A stretch of DNA of 64,000 nucleotides from Azospirillum brasilense (lineage in GTDB: Bacteria; Pseudomonadota; Alphaproteobacteria; Azospirillales; Azospirillaceae). A model generated the notes under the pieces. The model was not told the DNA's origin and ran no database searches. It was given only the letters and a program-made list of their open reading frames with translations. The position numbers and the translations under genes were made by a program. The stretch spans positions 779,475-843,474 of the forward strand of contig NZ_CP032347.1 in the NCBI RefSeq assembly GCF_005222205.1, written 5' to 3'. Below are positions 25,398-34,194 of the stretch, in pieces (position 1 is the first letter of the stretch; the number at the start of each line of letters is the position of its first letter).

Positions 25398-25931
25398 TCA
25401 CCTCACCGCCCGCAGGGCGGTCTGGGCGCGGTCGCGCTGGTCCATCTCCCGGTGGCCCATCTCCACACGCAGCGCCTCCCGGCCGCGGGCCAGCCGCGAC
25501 ATCAGCGTGCCGAGCGGGATGTCCAGCTGGCGGGCGGCCTCCTGGTAGCTCATCCCCTCCACGGCGACGAGGGTGAGGACGCGGCGCTGCTCGTCGGGAA
25601 GGGTTGAGAAGGCCTCGATGGTCCGCATCAGCTCCACATGGTCGGGCTGGTTGGGCGGCATCTGCCCGTAGGCCATCGCCTCGATGGCCGAGGCGCCGCG
25701 CGCCCGCACCTGCTCCCGCCGTACCCCGTTGACGTGGACGTTGTGCAGGATGCCGAACAGCCAGGACCGCAGGTCGCCGTTCGGCCGGAAGGTCCGGGAG
25801 CCGGAAATGGCGCGCACCAGCGTCTCCTGCACGAGATCCTCCGCGTCGTCGCGGTTGCGCGCCAGCGCGAGGGCGTAGCGGCGCAGGGAGCGCAGTTGAT
25901 TCGACAGTTGATCGCGCAGGCTGAACGTCAC
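25398..25931 (-). CDS. ECF-type RNA polymerase sigma factor
   Basis: A 177-residue sigma-70 family protein with region 2 (YALALARNRDDAEDLVQET and FRPNGDLRSWLFGILHNVHVN) and region 4 (LPDEQRRVLTLVAVEGMSYQEAA, RQLDIPLGTLMSRLARGRE). It directs polymerase to a small regulon, most often including its own promoter. It is paired with the membrane anti-sigma factor just downstream. The start MTFSLRDQL is the first ATG in frame with a fitting length. The 92-base gap to the preceding gene is the place to look for an autoregulated promoter. Confidence 0.93.
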   Translation of the reverse strand: MTFSLRDQLSNQLRSLRRYALALARNRDDAEDLVQETLVRAISGSRTFRPNGDLRSWLFGILHNVHVNGVRREQVRARGASAIEAMAYGQMPPNQPDHVELMRTIEAFSTLPDEQRRVLTLVAVEGMSYQEAARQLDIPLGTLMSRLARGREALRVEMGHREMDQRDRAQTALRAVR

Positions 25932-26023
25932 GTCTCCACCCCGTGGACTGGATTTTCCCGAATTCCTGCTCCGTTTTCGTTTCGGGAGGCCCTTTTAATC
26001 CCGGGGCGGGACGCTTTCCGCGG

Positions 26024-26410
26024 TCAATCGTCGTCGTGGTCGCGGGAGGGCCGGTGCAGGGAGCCATCGGCGAGGATGATCTCGCTGGCCATCAGCCCGC
26101 CCTTGCGGACACGGCCGGTGACGGTGATGGGGGCGCCTTGCGCAATGCCTTCCGGCAGGACGCCGCGCATCCTGACATCCGTCCGCCCGCTGTCGTCCTG
26201 AACGGTCATCCAGTTGACGCCCACGGCGGCGACCGACCCGGAGACGGTGCCGCCCCCGGCCCGCAGCGCTTCGGCGATTGGCTGCGGCGAGGCAGCCTGG
26301 ACCGTGCGGTGCCGCTCGCCGGCGTCGGCGGGGCCGGACAGCAGAAAGGCGGCAAAGGCCGCGGCCAGGACGGGGGCGGCCAGAAGGGGGAGGGTGGTGG
26401 AAGGGCGCAT
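26024..26410 (-). CDS. Secreted OB-fold-like protein (128 aa)
   Basis: A 128-residue protein with a Sec signal peptide (MRPSTTLPLLAAPVLAAAFAAFLLSG, cleavage likely after GPADAG). The mature part has the beta-strand pattern GGTVSGSVAAVGVNWMTVQD, TDVRMRG, GAPITVTGRV, MASEIIL, as in DUF5666/BOF-type OB-folds. The C-terminus is acidic (RDHDDD). It probably binds a ligand in the periplasm. A GGAG site precedes the ATG at 26410. It lies upstream of the sigma factor in the same direction, 92 bases away. Confidence 0.6.
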   Translation of the reverse strand: MRPSTTLPLLAAPVLAAAFAAFLLSGPADAGERHRTVQAASPQPIAEALRAGGGTVSGSVAAVGVNWMTVQDDSGRTDVRMRGVLPEGIAQGAPITVTGRVRKGGLMASEIILADGSLHRPSRDHDDD

Positions 26411-26775
26411 GATCCTGTCTCCATCGCAAGGGGCGGAAGGCCCGCCCGAACAGGAGGGATCATGGCAAGCCGCGGCTGAGCCTTGCCTGAACGGCGCGTT
26501 CAAGCGCGGTTCAGCAAGACCGATCACAATCCGCTTGATCGACGGGGATCGTCTATAAATTAGAGATATCTTATTTAAAGGGCTGATGAAGCCCATGTCG
26601 TCCAACGAGCCATCCATCGCGTCATCCACCGTGCCGCCGCTCGACCCCGCCCCGGCGTCGCCTTTCCCTGAGCGCATGCGCCCGCACGGATTGAAAGCGA
26701 CAGCGTAAGGGTGTATGCGGCGCGTCGGGGTCCGTTCCGGCGGTTCCCCGCGTCTTCACCCGTCCGAAGGATGCC
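26411..26775. other. Divergent intergenic region before the sensor kinase
   Basis: About 365 bases. The AT-rich core at 26545-26580 (TATAAATTAGAGATATC and neighbours) is a likely promoter for the plus-strand sensor kinase. A 40-codon frame at 26586-26708 follows it, but its ribosome site is poorly spaced and it has no recognisable product, so it is not called as a gene. Confidence 0.5.
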
Positions 26776-28617
26776 ATGCGGTTCACGGTCCGCCCGGGTT
26801 GCCTGATGCTGGCGCTGCTGGGGGTTCTCTCCGCCGGGCTTCCCGCCCGGGCGGTGGAACCGCCGATCCGCGTCGGCGTGCTGGCCTACCGTGGCGGCGA
26901 CCACGCCAACGCCGTCTGGGAACCGACCGTCCGCTATCTCGCGGACCGCTTTCCGCAGCGCGGGGCGGAGATGGTGCCGCTCGACCTGCCGGGCATGGAC
27001 GCGGCGGTGGCCGCCGGCAGCGTCGATTTCGTGCTGACCAACACCGGCAATTATGTGGAGCTGGAGGCCCGCCACGGCGTCACGCGCATCGCCACGCTCC
27101 ATTCCTCCCGCTCCGGCGCGTCGGGGGCGGCGGTGGGCTCCGCTCTGATCGTCCGGGCGGGGCGCGAGGATATCCAGACGCTTGCGGACCTGAAGGGCAA
27201 GACCGTGATGGCGGTGGACCCCGACGCCTTCGGCGGCTTCCAGGTTGCCTGGGGCGCGATGCTGACGGCCGGGGTCGATCCCTACGGCGATTTGAAGGAG
27301 CTGCGCTTCTCCGGATTTCCCGTGGACCGCGTCGCCTTCGCCGTCCGCGACGGGGAGGTGGACGCCGGCGTCCTGCGCGCCTGCGTGCTGGAGGAGTTGG
27401 CCCAGGAAGGCCGCCTCGACCGGGCGCAGTTCCAAGTCGTCGCCCCGCGGACGGAGCCGGGATTCGGCTGCGCCCTGTCCACCGGACTCTACCCCGACTG
27501 GCCGCTCGCCCGGCTGGCCAAAACGCCGGAGGATCTGGCGAAGGCGGTGGTGGTCGCGCTGTTCCAGATGCCCGACAGCCATCCTGCGGCTCTGGCCGGC
27601 GGCTACGAGGGCTGGACGGTGCCGCTGGACTACCAGCCGGTCCACGGCCTGTTCCGCAGCCTGCGCATCGGCCCCTACGAGCATCTGCGCGACGTCACCC
27701 TGCTCGACCTCGCGCGGGAGCACTGGCACTGGCTGGCGCTGGCCGCGCTGGCCCTGCTGTGGTGGGCGGTCCATTCGCTGCGGGTCGAGCATCTCATCAA
27801 GGTGCGCACCGCCGAATTGCGCGCGGCCAACCGCGAGCTGCGCCGCGAGATGGCCGAGCGCCGCCGCGCCGAGGACACCGCGCGGGAACGGCAGAAGGAG
27901 ATGGACCATGTCGCCCGCCTCTCCATCCTCGGCGAGATGGCCAGCAACATCGCGCATGAGCTGAACCAGCCGCTGGGCGCCATCGCCAACTACGCGCGCG
28001 GCTGCACGCGGCGGCTGGAGGCCGGGGTGGGCAGCGCCGCGGAGTTCGCGGAGGCCTCCCGCGCCATCGCCGCCCAGGCCGACCGCGCGGGGCAGATCAT
28101 CGCCCGCATCCGCGACTTCGTGCGCAAGCGCGCCGTCCAGCTGGAGCCGGCCGACGTCAACGGGGCGGTGGAGGCGGCGCTGCAGCTCTGCGAGGGGCGG
28201 GCGCGCAGCGGCAACATTCCGGTCATCCGCGAATTGGCCTCCGGCCTTCCGCCGGTCCTGGCCGACCGGGTGCAGATCGAACAGGTCGTCCTGAACCTCG
28301 TCAAGAACGCGCTGGACGCCATGGATGATGGCGCGGAGGAGGGCAGGGGCGTCACCGTGCGCACCGGCCTGGACGCGGAAGGGCGGGTGGAGATCGCCGT
28401 GGCCGACCGCGGGCACGGCCTGTCGGAGGACGCGCGGGCGCGGCTGTTCGATCCCTTCTTCACCACCAAGCCGGGCGGCATGGGGCTGGGCCTGTCGATC
28501 TGCCGGACCATTGTGGAAAGCCATGGCGGCCATCTCTGGGCCACCGATCATCCGGGCGGAGGCACCGTCGTGCGCTTCGTCCTGCCCGCAGCGGAGGAGA
28601 AGGTCAATGCAGGCTGA
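26776..28617 (+). CDS. Sensor histidine kinase with periplasmic PhnD-like binding domain (TtrS-like)
   Basis: A 613-residue kinase: signal/anchor at 1-25, a PhnD-type periplasmic binding domain at about 30-300 (IRVGVLAYRGGDHANAVWEP, DFVLTNTGNYVELEA, LKGKTVMAVDPDAFGGFQVAW), a membrane helix at about 318-337, a coiled coil, then HisKA with H394 in HELNQPLGAI and a HATPase with NLVKNALDAM, GHGLSED and GMGLGLSICRTIVE. This architecture is that of TtrS, the tetrathionate sensor, and of related oxyanion sensors. No ttrABC reductase genes are visible nearby, so the ligand is open. It overlaps the response-regulator gene by 11 bases. Confidence 0.9.
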   Translation: MRFTVRPGCLMLALLGVLSAGLPARAVEPPIRVGVLAYRGGDHANAVWEPTVRYLADRFPQRGAEMVPLDLPGMDAAVAAGSVDFVLTNTGNYVELEARHGVTRIATLHSSRSGASGAAVGSALIVRAGREDIQTLADLKGKTVMAVDPDAFGGFQVAWGAMLTAGVDPYGDLKELRFSGFPVDRVAFAVRDGEVDAGVLRACVLEELAQEGRLDRAQFQVVAPRTEPGFGCALSTGLYPDWPLARLAKTPEDLAKAVVVALFQMPDSHPAALAGGYEGWTVPLDYQPVHGLFRSLRIGPYEHLRDVTLLDLAREHWHWLALAALALLWWAVHSLRVEHLIKVRTAELRAANRELRREMAERRRAEDTARERQKEMDHVARLSILGEMASNIAHELNQPLGAIANYARGCTRRLEAGVGSAAEFAEASRAIAAQADRAGQIIARIRDFVRKRAVQLEPADVNGAVEAALQLCEGRARSGNIPVIRELASGLPPVLADRVQIEQVVLNLVKNALDAMDDGAEEGRGVTVRTGLDAEGRVEIAVADRGHGLSEDARARLFDPFFTTKPGGMGLGLSICRTIVESHGGHLWATDHPGGGTVVRFVLPAAEEKVNAG

Positions 28618-29218
28618 CGCGGCCCGCACCGTCTACGTGGTGGACGACGATCCGGCGATGCGCCATTCGCTGGGCTGGCTGATCGGCTCGCTGGGCGTGG
28701 CGGTGGAGTCCTTCGGCTCCGGCGAGGAGTTCCTGCGCGCCATGCGCGCCGACCAGCCCGGCTGCCTCGTCACCGACGTGCGGATGCCGGGGATGAGCGG
28801 CCTGGAGCTGCAGGACACGCTGGCCCGCGCCGGCTCCGTCCTGGCCGTCGTGGTCATCACCGGCCACGGCGACGTGCCGATGGCCGCCCGCGCCTTCCGC
28901 GCCGGGGCGGTGGACTTCATCGAGAAGCCCTTCAACGACCAGGTTCTGCTCGACCGGGTGCACGAGGCGCTGGAAACGTCCCGGCGGGCGTGGGAGGCGC
29001 AGGCGCGCAAGGCCCATGTCCGCGCCCTGCTGGCCCGCCTGACCCCGCGGGAGCGGCAGGTCGCCGATCTGGTGGTGCAGGGCAAGCCGAACAAGGTCAT
29101 CGCGGCGGAGATCAACCTCAGCCTGAAGACGGTGGAGGTTCATCGCCACAACGTCATGGACAAGCTGGAGGTCGCCTCCGTCTCCGACCTGACCCGCCTA
29201 CTCTTGGAAGCGGAGTAG
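28607..29218 (+). CDS. FixJ/TtrR-type response regulator with LuxR DNA-binding domain
   Basis: A 203-residue regulator. The receiver domain has the acidic pocket VVDDD at residues 11-15, the phospho-acceptor D57 in LVTDVRMPG and the conserved Lys in FIEKPF near 104. A LuxR/FixJ helix-turn-helix follows (LTPRERQVADLVVQGKPNKVIAAEINLSLKTVEVHR region, about residues 140-175). It starts inside the kinase gene with GGAGGAGAAGG just upstream, so the pair is co-translated. It should activate transcription when phosphorylated by the adjacent PhnD-type kinase. Confidence 0.93.
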   Translation: MQADAARTVYVVDDDPAMRHSLGWLIGSLGVAVESFGSGEEFLRAMRADQPGCLVTDVRMPGMSGLELQDTLARAGSVLAVVVITGHGDVPMAARAFRAGAVDFIEKPFNDQVLLDRVHEALETSRRAWEAQARKAHVRALLARLTPRERQVADLVVQGKPNKVIAAEINLSLKTVEVHRHNVMDKLEVASVSDLTRLLLEAE

Positions 29219-29221
29219 CGC

Positions 29222-29671
29222 TCAGACGGCCGCCATCGCCTGCCGCACCCAGCCAAGCAGGGCCGGCAGCGGCATCGCCCCCGCGGTGCGCGCCACCTCG
29301 CGTCCGTGATGGACCAGCACGAGGGTCGGAATGCTGCGCACGCCGAAGCGGGCGGCCAGATCGGGTGCGGCCTCGGTGTCCACCTTGGCGAGGCGGACAT
29401 GGGGCTCAAGCTGGCCGGCGGCCTGCTCGAAGACCGGCGCCATCATCCGGCACGGCCCACACCACTCCGCCCAGAAGTCGATGAGCAGCGGCAGGTCGCT
29501 GCGCTCCGCCTGGGCGGTGAAGCGGGCGGCGGTCAAAGCGATGGGCTTCCCCTGGAACAGCGGCTGGCCGCAGCGGCCACATTTGCCGGCGCCGGGCTGG
29601 TCGAGGCGTCCGCGCGGCATGCGGTTCAGGGTGTCGCAGCTCGGGCAGGCGACGTGCAGAAGATCGGACAT
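29222..29671 (-). CDS. trxC: Thioredoxin 2 (zinc-binding thioredoxin)
   Basis: A 149-residue thioredoxin with an N-terminal zinc ribbon (C9, C12, C31, C34) and the active site WCGPC with C71 and C74. This two-part layout is specific to TrxC-type proteins, which act in oxidative stress. The cis-proline is in SIPTLV. The ATG at 29671 has GGAGGG nine bases upstream. It converges on the response-regulator gene with only three bases between stop codons. Confidence 0.93.
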   Translation of the reverse strand: MSDLLHVACPSCDTLNRMPRGRLDQPGAGKCGRCGQPLFQGKPIALTAARFTAQAERSDLPLLIDFWAEWCGPCRMMAPVFEQAAGQLEPHVRLAKVDTEAAPDLAARFGVRSIPTLVLVHHGREVARTAGAMPLPALLGWVRQAMAAV

Positions 29672-29939
29672 GGCGCGGCTTCCCTCCGGGACGGGCAACT
29701 TTATGAGCGTGATCTAATGCAGCGTTCATGAAGCGCAAGAGGCCGCCGGCGCCGGGCAGGGCTGAGGTCGGCGCCCCTTATCATTGTGGGGTCAAGCGGT
29801 CGGCACGACCGAGGGATGCGCGCCTTCGGCATTGCGGTGGGCGGCACGCTGTTCCTAGAATGCCGGCCCATGGCCGCTGTCCCAGGAGGGAGCAGCCACG
29901 TCCTTCCGCCCAAGCCCTTCCGCAGAACCGCGATTTCGA

Positions 29940-30530
29940 ATGAAGCCTTCCTTTTCGTCCGCCTCCGCCGCCGGCTGCTCCTCCATGGACGATCCCGGCC
30001 CCGCCCTGGCGCGCGCGCGGGCGCTGACGGCGGGATGGGGGGCCGGGGCGCGGGCGCTGTCCGCTCTGCCCGCCGCCGTGGTCCCGGCGCCCTATCGGAC
30101 GCTGCTCGACCACGACCGCGGCATGACCGCCGTCCTGTCGGAGCGGTGGGGCGAGCCGGTGGGCGTGCGGGTGCTGCGCCAGTGGACGGAGCCGGACGGC
30201 ACGGCGCTGTGGCGCGACATCGCGCTGACCATCGGGCCGGACGCTCTGCCGGTGGAGCTGGCGAGCATCCGCATCGCCCTCGGCGGCTTTCCCGCGGCCT
30301 TCGCCGAGCAGCTTCGCGAAGGGACCGAGCCCTTCGGCCGCCTGCTGGCGCGGAACGGTGTTGCCTTCTCGGTGGAGGTGCTGGGCCTGCTGACCGCTCC
30401 CGCCGACCATGTCTGGGCCGCGGAGGGGCGCGTGTCGCCCGGAGCCGCGCTGTACGGACGCATTGGGCGGCTGGTGCGGGCGGACGGCTGGACCATCGCG
30501 GAAACGGTGGAACTGCTTCCCCGCGCCTGA
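29940..30530 (+). CDS. Chorismate-lyase-like fold protein
   Basis: A 196-residue soluble protein. The pattern YRTLLDHDRGMTAVLSERWG near residue 52, ELASIRIALGGFP near 105 and EPFGRLLARNG near 128 matches the chorismate pyruvate-lyase-like family (UbiC/DUF98 fold), but the catalytic residues cannot be confirmed by eye. Its place 74 bases before an SDR gene and upstream of pabB-pabC would suit a chorismate-using enzyme. No good ribosome site precedes the ATG at 29940; an ATG at 29985 is a possible alternative start. Confidence 0.6.
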   Translation: MKPSFSSASAAGCSSMDDPGPALARARALTAGWGAGARALSALPAAVVPAPYRTLLDHDRGMTAVLSERWGEPVGVRVLRQWTEPDGTALWRDIALTIGPDALPVELASIRIALGGFPAAFAEQLREGTEPFGRLLARNGVAFSVEVLGLLTAPADHVWAAEGRVSPGAALYGRIGRLVRADGWTIAETVELLPRA

Positions 30531-30604
30531 CGCCGAACGGGGTGCCATCCGGCGGAGCATCTGCTAAATCTGCAAGACCGTCCACCCCCTCCCCAACGGT
30601 GACC

Positions 30605-31390
30605 ATGACCGCCCCGCATCTCCCCTATCTGTCGCAGTTCTCGCTGGAAGGCCGGGTGGCGCTGGTCACCGGCTCCGGGCGCGGGCTGGGTCTGGAAATC
30701 GCCCGCGCCATGGCCGGGTCCGGCGCCCATGTGCTGCTGAACGGGCGCGACGCCGCGCGGCTGGAGCCGCTGGCCGAGGCCATCGCCGCGGCCGGCGGGC
30801 GGGCCTCCGTGCTGGCCTTCGACGTGGCCGACCGCGGTGCGGTGCGGGACGCCTTCGCGCGGATCGCGCAGGATCATGGGCGGCTGGACGTGCTGGTCCA
30901 GAATGTCGGGCAGCGCAACCGCAAGCCGTTGACCGACTTCGCGGACGAGGAGATCAGCGACCTGCTCAACGTCGATCTGGCCGCCGGCCTGATCCTGGCG
31001 CGGGAAGCGGCGCGGCTGATGCTGCCCCAGGGCTTCGGGCGGCTGATCACGGTGACCTCCATCTCCGGGCAGATCGCCCGCGCCAACGACGCGGTCTACG
31101 CCGCCGCGAAGGCCGGGCTGGCCGGCATGGTGCGGGCGCTCGCCGCCGAGTACGGCGCAAAGGGCCTGACCAGCAACGCCATCGCGCCGGGCTTCTTCGC
31201 GACGGAGACCAACGCCGGCATCACCGGCAACCCGGCCCTGTCCGCCTATTTCGAGGGGCGCACCCCGATGGGGCGCTGGGGCCGACCGGAGGAGATCGCC
31301 GGGGCCGCGGTGTTCCTGGCCTCGCCCGCCGCGTCCTACGTCAATGGGCATGTGTTGGTGGTGGACGGCGGCGCCACCATTCTCATGTAA
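30605..31390 (+). CDS. Short-chain dehydrogenase/reductase (gluconate 5-dehydrogenase-like)
   Basis: A 261-residue classical SDR. The cofactor motif TGSGRGLG is at residues 22-29, the NNAG equivalent is QNVGQ near 99, and the catalytic set is S154 (in TSISG), Y165 and K169 in YAAAK. The C-terminus VNGHVLVVDGGATILM is typical. The sequence resembles gluconate/KDG-type SDRs, but substrate is not determined. A GTG six bases upstream is in frame and could be the real start. It lies 28 bases before pabB and is probably in the same transcript. Confidence 0.85.
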   Translation: MTAPHLPYLSQFSLEGRVALVTGSGRGLGLEIARAMAGSGAHVLLNGRDAARLEPLAEAIAAAGGRASVLAFDVADRGAVRDAFARIAQDHGRLDVLVQNVGQRNRKPLTDFADEEISDLLNVDLAAGLILAREAARLMLPQGFGRLITVTSISGQIARANDAVYAAAKAGLAGMVRALAAEYGAKGLTSNAIAPGFFATETNAGITGNPALSAYFEGRTPMGRWGRPEEIAGAAVFLASPAASYVNGHVLVVDGGATILM

Positions 31391-31418
31391 GGCCGGTCTT
31401 AAAGGAAGCTCCGCCGCC

Positions 31419-32780
31419 ATGCTGGCGATCCCCTTGTCATGCGCCGATCCGGCGGAGGCTTTCCGCGCCCTGTCCGGACAGCCGTGGTCGATGCTGCTCG
31501 ACAGCGCCGCCCCACACCCGGCCCATGGCCGCTACAGCTACATCGCGGCGGAGCCCGTCCGCACCCTGGAGTCGCTGGACGGGCGGGCGCATCTCGACGG
31601 CCGTCCAGTGGACGGCGACCCCTTCGCCGTGCTGGCGGCGGAGCTGGCGCGCCACGCCCGGCCCGAGGGTCCGCCGGGGCCCGCGCCCTTTTGCGGCGGG
31701 GCGGTCGGCTTCATCGGCTACGAGGCGGGGCTGCGGCTGGAGCGCATCCGTTCGCGCCACGCCAACCCCGGCGGCCAGCCGGAGATGGCCTTCGGCTTCT
31801 ACGACGCGGTGGCCGCCTTCGACCATGCGGAGCGCCGCGCCTGGGTGATCGCCGCCCGCCCGGAGGCCGAGGGCCGTGCCCGCGCCCTGGCGGCCCGGCT
31901 GGAGGGCGGCGGAGCGTCCCCCCTCGGCCCCGTCCCGGCCGCCCCCTGGCGGAGCGAGCTGGACCGCGACGACTATCTGGCGCGGGTGGAGCGGGTGCTG
32001 GAGTACATCCGGGCCGGCGACATCTATCAGGCCAACTTCACGCAGCGCTTCCTGGCCGAGCGGCGCGACGGGCTGGACAGCTACGCGCTGTACCGGCGGC
32101 TGCGCGCGATCAGCCCGGCCCCCTTCGCCGCCTATCTGGACTGCGGTCCGCGCCTGCGAATCGCCAGCGCCTCGCCGGAGCGCTTCATCCGCCTCAGCGC
32201 CGCCGGGGAGGTGGAGACCCGCCCGATCAAGGGCACCCGCCCGCGCTACGCCGACCCCAGCGCGGACGCCGCCGCCGCCGCTGAGCTGGTGGCCAGCATC
32301 AAGGACCGGGCGGAAAACCTGATGATCACCGACCTGCTGCGCAACGACCTCGGCCGGGTGTCGCGGATCGGCAGCGTGCGGGTGCCGACGCTCTACGGGC
32401 TGGAGAGCTTCGCCAGCGTCCATCACCTCGTCTCGGTGGTCACGGCGCGGCTGCGGCCCGGCCTGGGGGCGGTGGATCTGCTGCGGGCGGCGCTGCCCGG
32501 CGGCTCGATCACCGGGGCGCCCAAGATCCGCGCCATGCAGATCATCGACGAGCTGGAGGTGGCGCGGCGCGGCGCCTATTGCGGCTCCGTCGCTTGGCTC
32601 GGTTTCGACGGCGCGATGGACAGCAGCATCGTCATCCGCACCCTGTCGATCACGCCGGACACGGTGATCGCCCAGGCCGGCGGCGGCATCGTCGCCGATT
32701 CCGACCCGGCGGACGAGCATGAGGAGATGATGGTCAAGATCCGCGCCCAGCTCCGCGCGCTGCAGGAGGAGCGGGCATGA
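31419..32780 (+). CDS. pabB: Aminodeoxychorismate synthase component I
   Basis: A 453-residue enzyme that aminates chorismate to 4-amino-4-deoxychorismate for folate synthesis. The chorismate-binding domain is complete: IYQANFTQRF near 205, SPERFIRL, PIKGTRPR near 268, ENLMITDLLRNDLGR near 300, and GGSITGAPKIRAMQIIDELE near 360. The N-terminal domain starts with PLSCADPAEAF and includes YSYIAAEP. AAAGGAAG lies ten bases before the ATG. The stop overlaps the start of pabC in ATGA, so the two are coupled. No glutamine amidotransferase pabA is in the window. Confidence 0.93.
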   Translation: MLAIPLSCADPAEAFRALSGQPWSMLLDSAAPHPAHGRYSYIAAEPVRTLESLDGRAHLDGRPVDGDPFAVLAAELARHARPEGPPGPAPFCGGAVGFIGYEAGLRLERIRSRHANPGGQPEMAFGFYDAVAAFDHAERRAWVIAARPEAEGRARALAARLEGGGASPLGPVPAAPWRSELDRDDYLARVERVLEYIRAGDIYQANFTQRFLAERRDGLDSYALYRRLRAISPAPFAAYLDCGPRLRIASASPERFIRLSAAGEVETRPIKGTRPRYADPSADAAAAAELVASIKDRAENLMITDLLRNDLGRVSRIGSVRVPTLYGLESFASVHHLVSVVTARLRPGLGAVDLLRAALPGGSITGAPKIRAMQIIDELEVARRGAYCGSVAWLGFDGAMDSSIVIRTLSITPDTVIAQAGGGIVADSDPADEHEEMMVKIRAQLRALQEERA

Positions 32781-33613
32781 GCCCGGGCATGAACGTCGTC
32801 TGGCTGAACGGGCGCCTGCTGCCGGCGGAGGAGGCGCGCATCGACCCGGCGGACCGCGGCTTCACGCTGGGCGACGGGCTGTTCGAAACGATCCGGGTGG
32901 CCGGCGGCACCGCCCGCCATCTCGGCCGGCATCTCGACCGGCTGGCGGACGGCGCGGCGCTGCTCGGCCTGCCGCTTCCCCACGGCGCCACGGCGCTGGC
33001 CGACGCCGCAGCCGCGCTGATCGCGGCGCAGGACCAAGCGGATGGCGGGGTGGAGGGCGTGCTGCGGATCACGCTGACACGGGGCACCGGAGCGCGCGGC
33101 GTGCTGCCCCCGGCGGACGCCGTGCCGACTCTGCTGATGACGCTGGCCCCCGCGCCGCCGCCCGCCGGCCCGGTGGAGGCGGCCATCGCCCGCAGCACCC
33201 GGCGCAACGAGCATTCGCCGCTGTCGCGCGTGAAGTCGCTGAACTACCTGGACTCCATCCTCGCCCGGCGGGAGGCGGCGACGCGCGGCGCGGGAGAGGC
33301 GCTCCTGCTCAACGGCGCGGGCCGTCTGGCCGAATCCAGCGTGGCGAACCTGTTCGTCGTCCGGGACGGGCGCCTGCTGACCCCGCCGGTCGCCGAAGGC
33401 GCCCTGCCGGGCATCCGCCGCGCGCTGATCCTGGAACGGAGCGATGCCGGGGAGGCGCCGCTTGACGTCGCCGATCTGCTGGGGGCCGAGGAGGCTTTCC
33501 TGACCAACAGCCTGGGCCTGCGGCCGCTGCTGCGCGTCGACGGGCAGGCCATCGGCGCCGGAACCGTGGGGCCGGTGACCGCCGCCCTGCTGAAGGACAT
33601 TGCGGCAGAGTAG
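32777..33613 (+). CDS. pabC: Aminodeoxychorismate lyase (class IV PLP enzyme)
   Basis: A 278-residue fold-type IV aminotransferase-like protein. WLNGRLLPAEEARIDPADRGFTLGDGLFETIR is the family N-terminus (residues 9-40), the PLP lysine is K153 in SRVKSLNYL, and LAESSVANLFVVRDG near 190 and LTNSLGLRPL near 246 complete the pattern. It should release pyruvate from aminodeoxychorismate to give p-aminobenzoate. The coupling to pabB supports this over D-amino-acid or branched-chain aminotransferase alternatives in the same superfamily. Confidence 0.9.
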   Translation: MSPGMNVVWLNGRLLPAEEARIDPADRGFTLGDGLFETIRVAGGTARHLGRHLDRLADGAALLGLPLPHGATALADAAAALIAAQDQADGGVEGVLRITLTRGTGARGVLPPADAVPTLLMTLAPAPPPAGPVEAAIARSTRRNEHSPLSRVKSLNYLDSILARREAATRGAGEALLLNGAGRLAESSVANLFVVRDGRLLTPPVAEGALPGIRRALILERSDAGEAPLDVADLLGAEEAFLTNSLGLRPLLRVDGQAIGAGTVGPVTAALLKDIAAE

Positions 33614-33622
33614 AGCGCCCGC

Positions 33623-34090
33623 TTACGGGCGGAGGTAGGACCAGCCCTCTTCCTGAAGCTGCATCAGGCGGACGACGCCAGAGGGCACCAGCTTGGCTTC
33701 CGGCACCATGGGGACCTCGCCCTGTTCGACGCGGATCATGCCGTTGCGGGTGTTCTCGCAGGCGGAGTAGGTCAGGGTCGGCAGGCTGCCCTTCAGCGAC
33801 GCCAGCCGGTCCTTCACCGGCGAGCGGTCGGCGCGCAGCATGTGCAGGCCGGGGCCGAAGGTGACCAGTTCGACCTCCACCGTTTCGCCGATGGCCTTGT
33901 AGTATTCGATGATGTTCTTGACGTTGTTCAGCGCCATGTTCATCAGCGCCGGGTCGTTGCTGCTGACCTGGATGGCGACGCGGTGGACGCCGGGCTGGTC
34001 CGCCGCGGCCTTCCGTCCCGGCATGGCGGCGGTCATCCCGGCGAATCCGGCCAGGGCCAGCGCCGCCCGGCGCGTGGAACGCATCGCCAT
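33623..34090 (-). CDS. DsrE-family protein with an export signal
   Basis: A 155-residue protein. The N-terminus RSTRRAALALAGFAGMTAAMPG resembles a Tat signal, followed by a DsrE/DsrF-like fold (HRVAIQVSSNDPALMNMALNNVKNII..., EVELVTFGPGLHMLR). One cysteine (in YSACENTRNGM) sits where DsrE-type sulfur carriers have theirs. A periplasmic sulfur-transfer or binding role is inferred. GGGAGG precedes the ATG. It converges on pabC with nine bases between stops. Confidence 0.8.
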   Translation of the reverse strand: MAMRSTRRAALALAGFAGMTAAMPGRKAAADQPGVHRVAIQVSSNDPALMNMALNNVKNIIEYYKAIGETVEVELVTFGPGLHMLRADRSPVKDRLASLKGSLPTLTYSACENTRNGMIRVEQGEVPMVPEAKLVPSGVVRLMQLQEEGWSYLRP

Positions 34091-34194
34091 GTCATCCTCC
34101 CTTCCGCTGTGGGGGCATCCACAGTCCTAGCACAATGACCCTGGCCGCCGCTTGTTCCCGAAGGGAGAGGGGACGCGACGGAAGGGGGAGGCGG

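Noticed and set aside
26586..26708. 40-codon frame ahead of the sensor kinase
   Set aside because: The AAAGGG element is only three bases from the ATG and the peptide has no recognisable feature; could be a leader peptide but support is too weak.
29728..29943. 71-codon plus-strand frame
   Set aside because: Arg/Pro-rich with no ribosome site; overlaps the likely promoter region of trxC.
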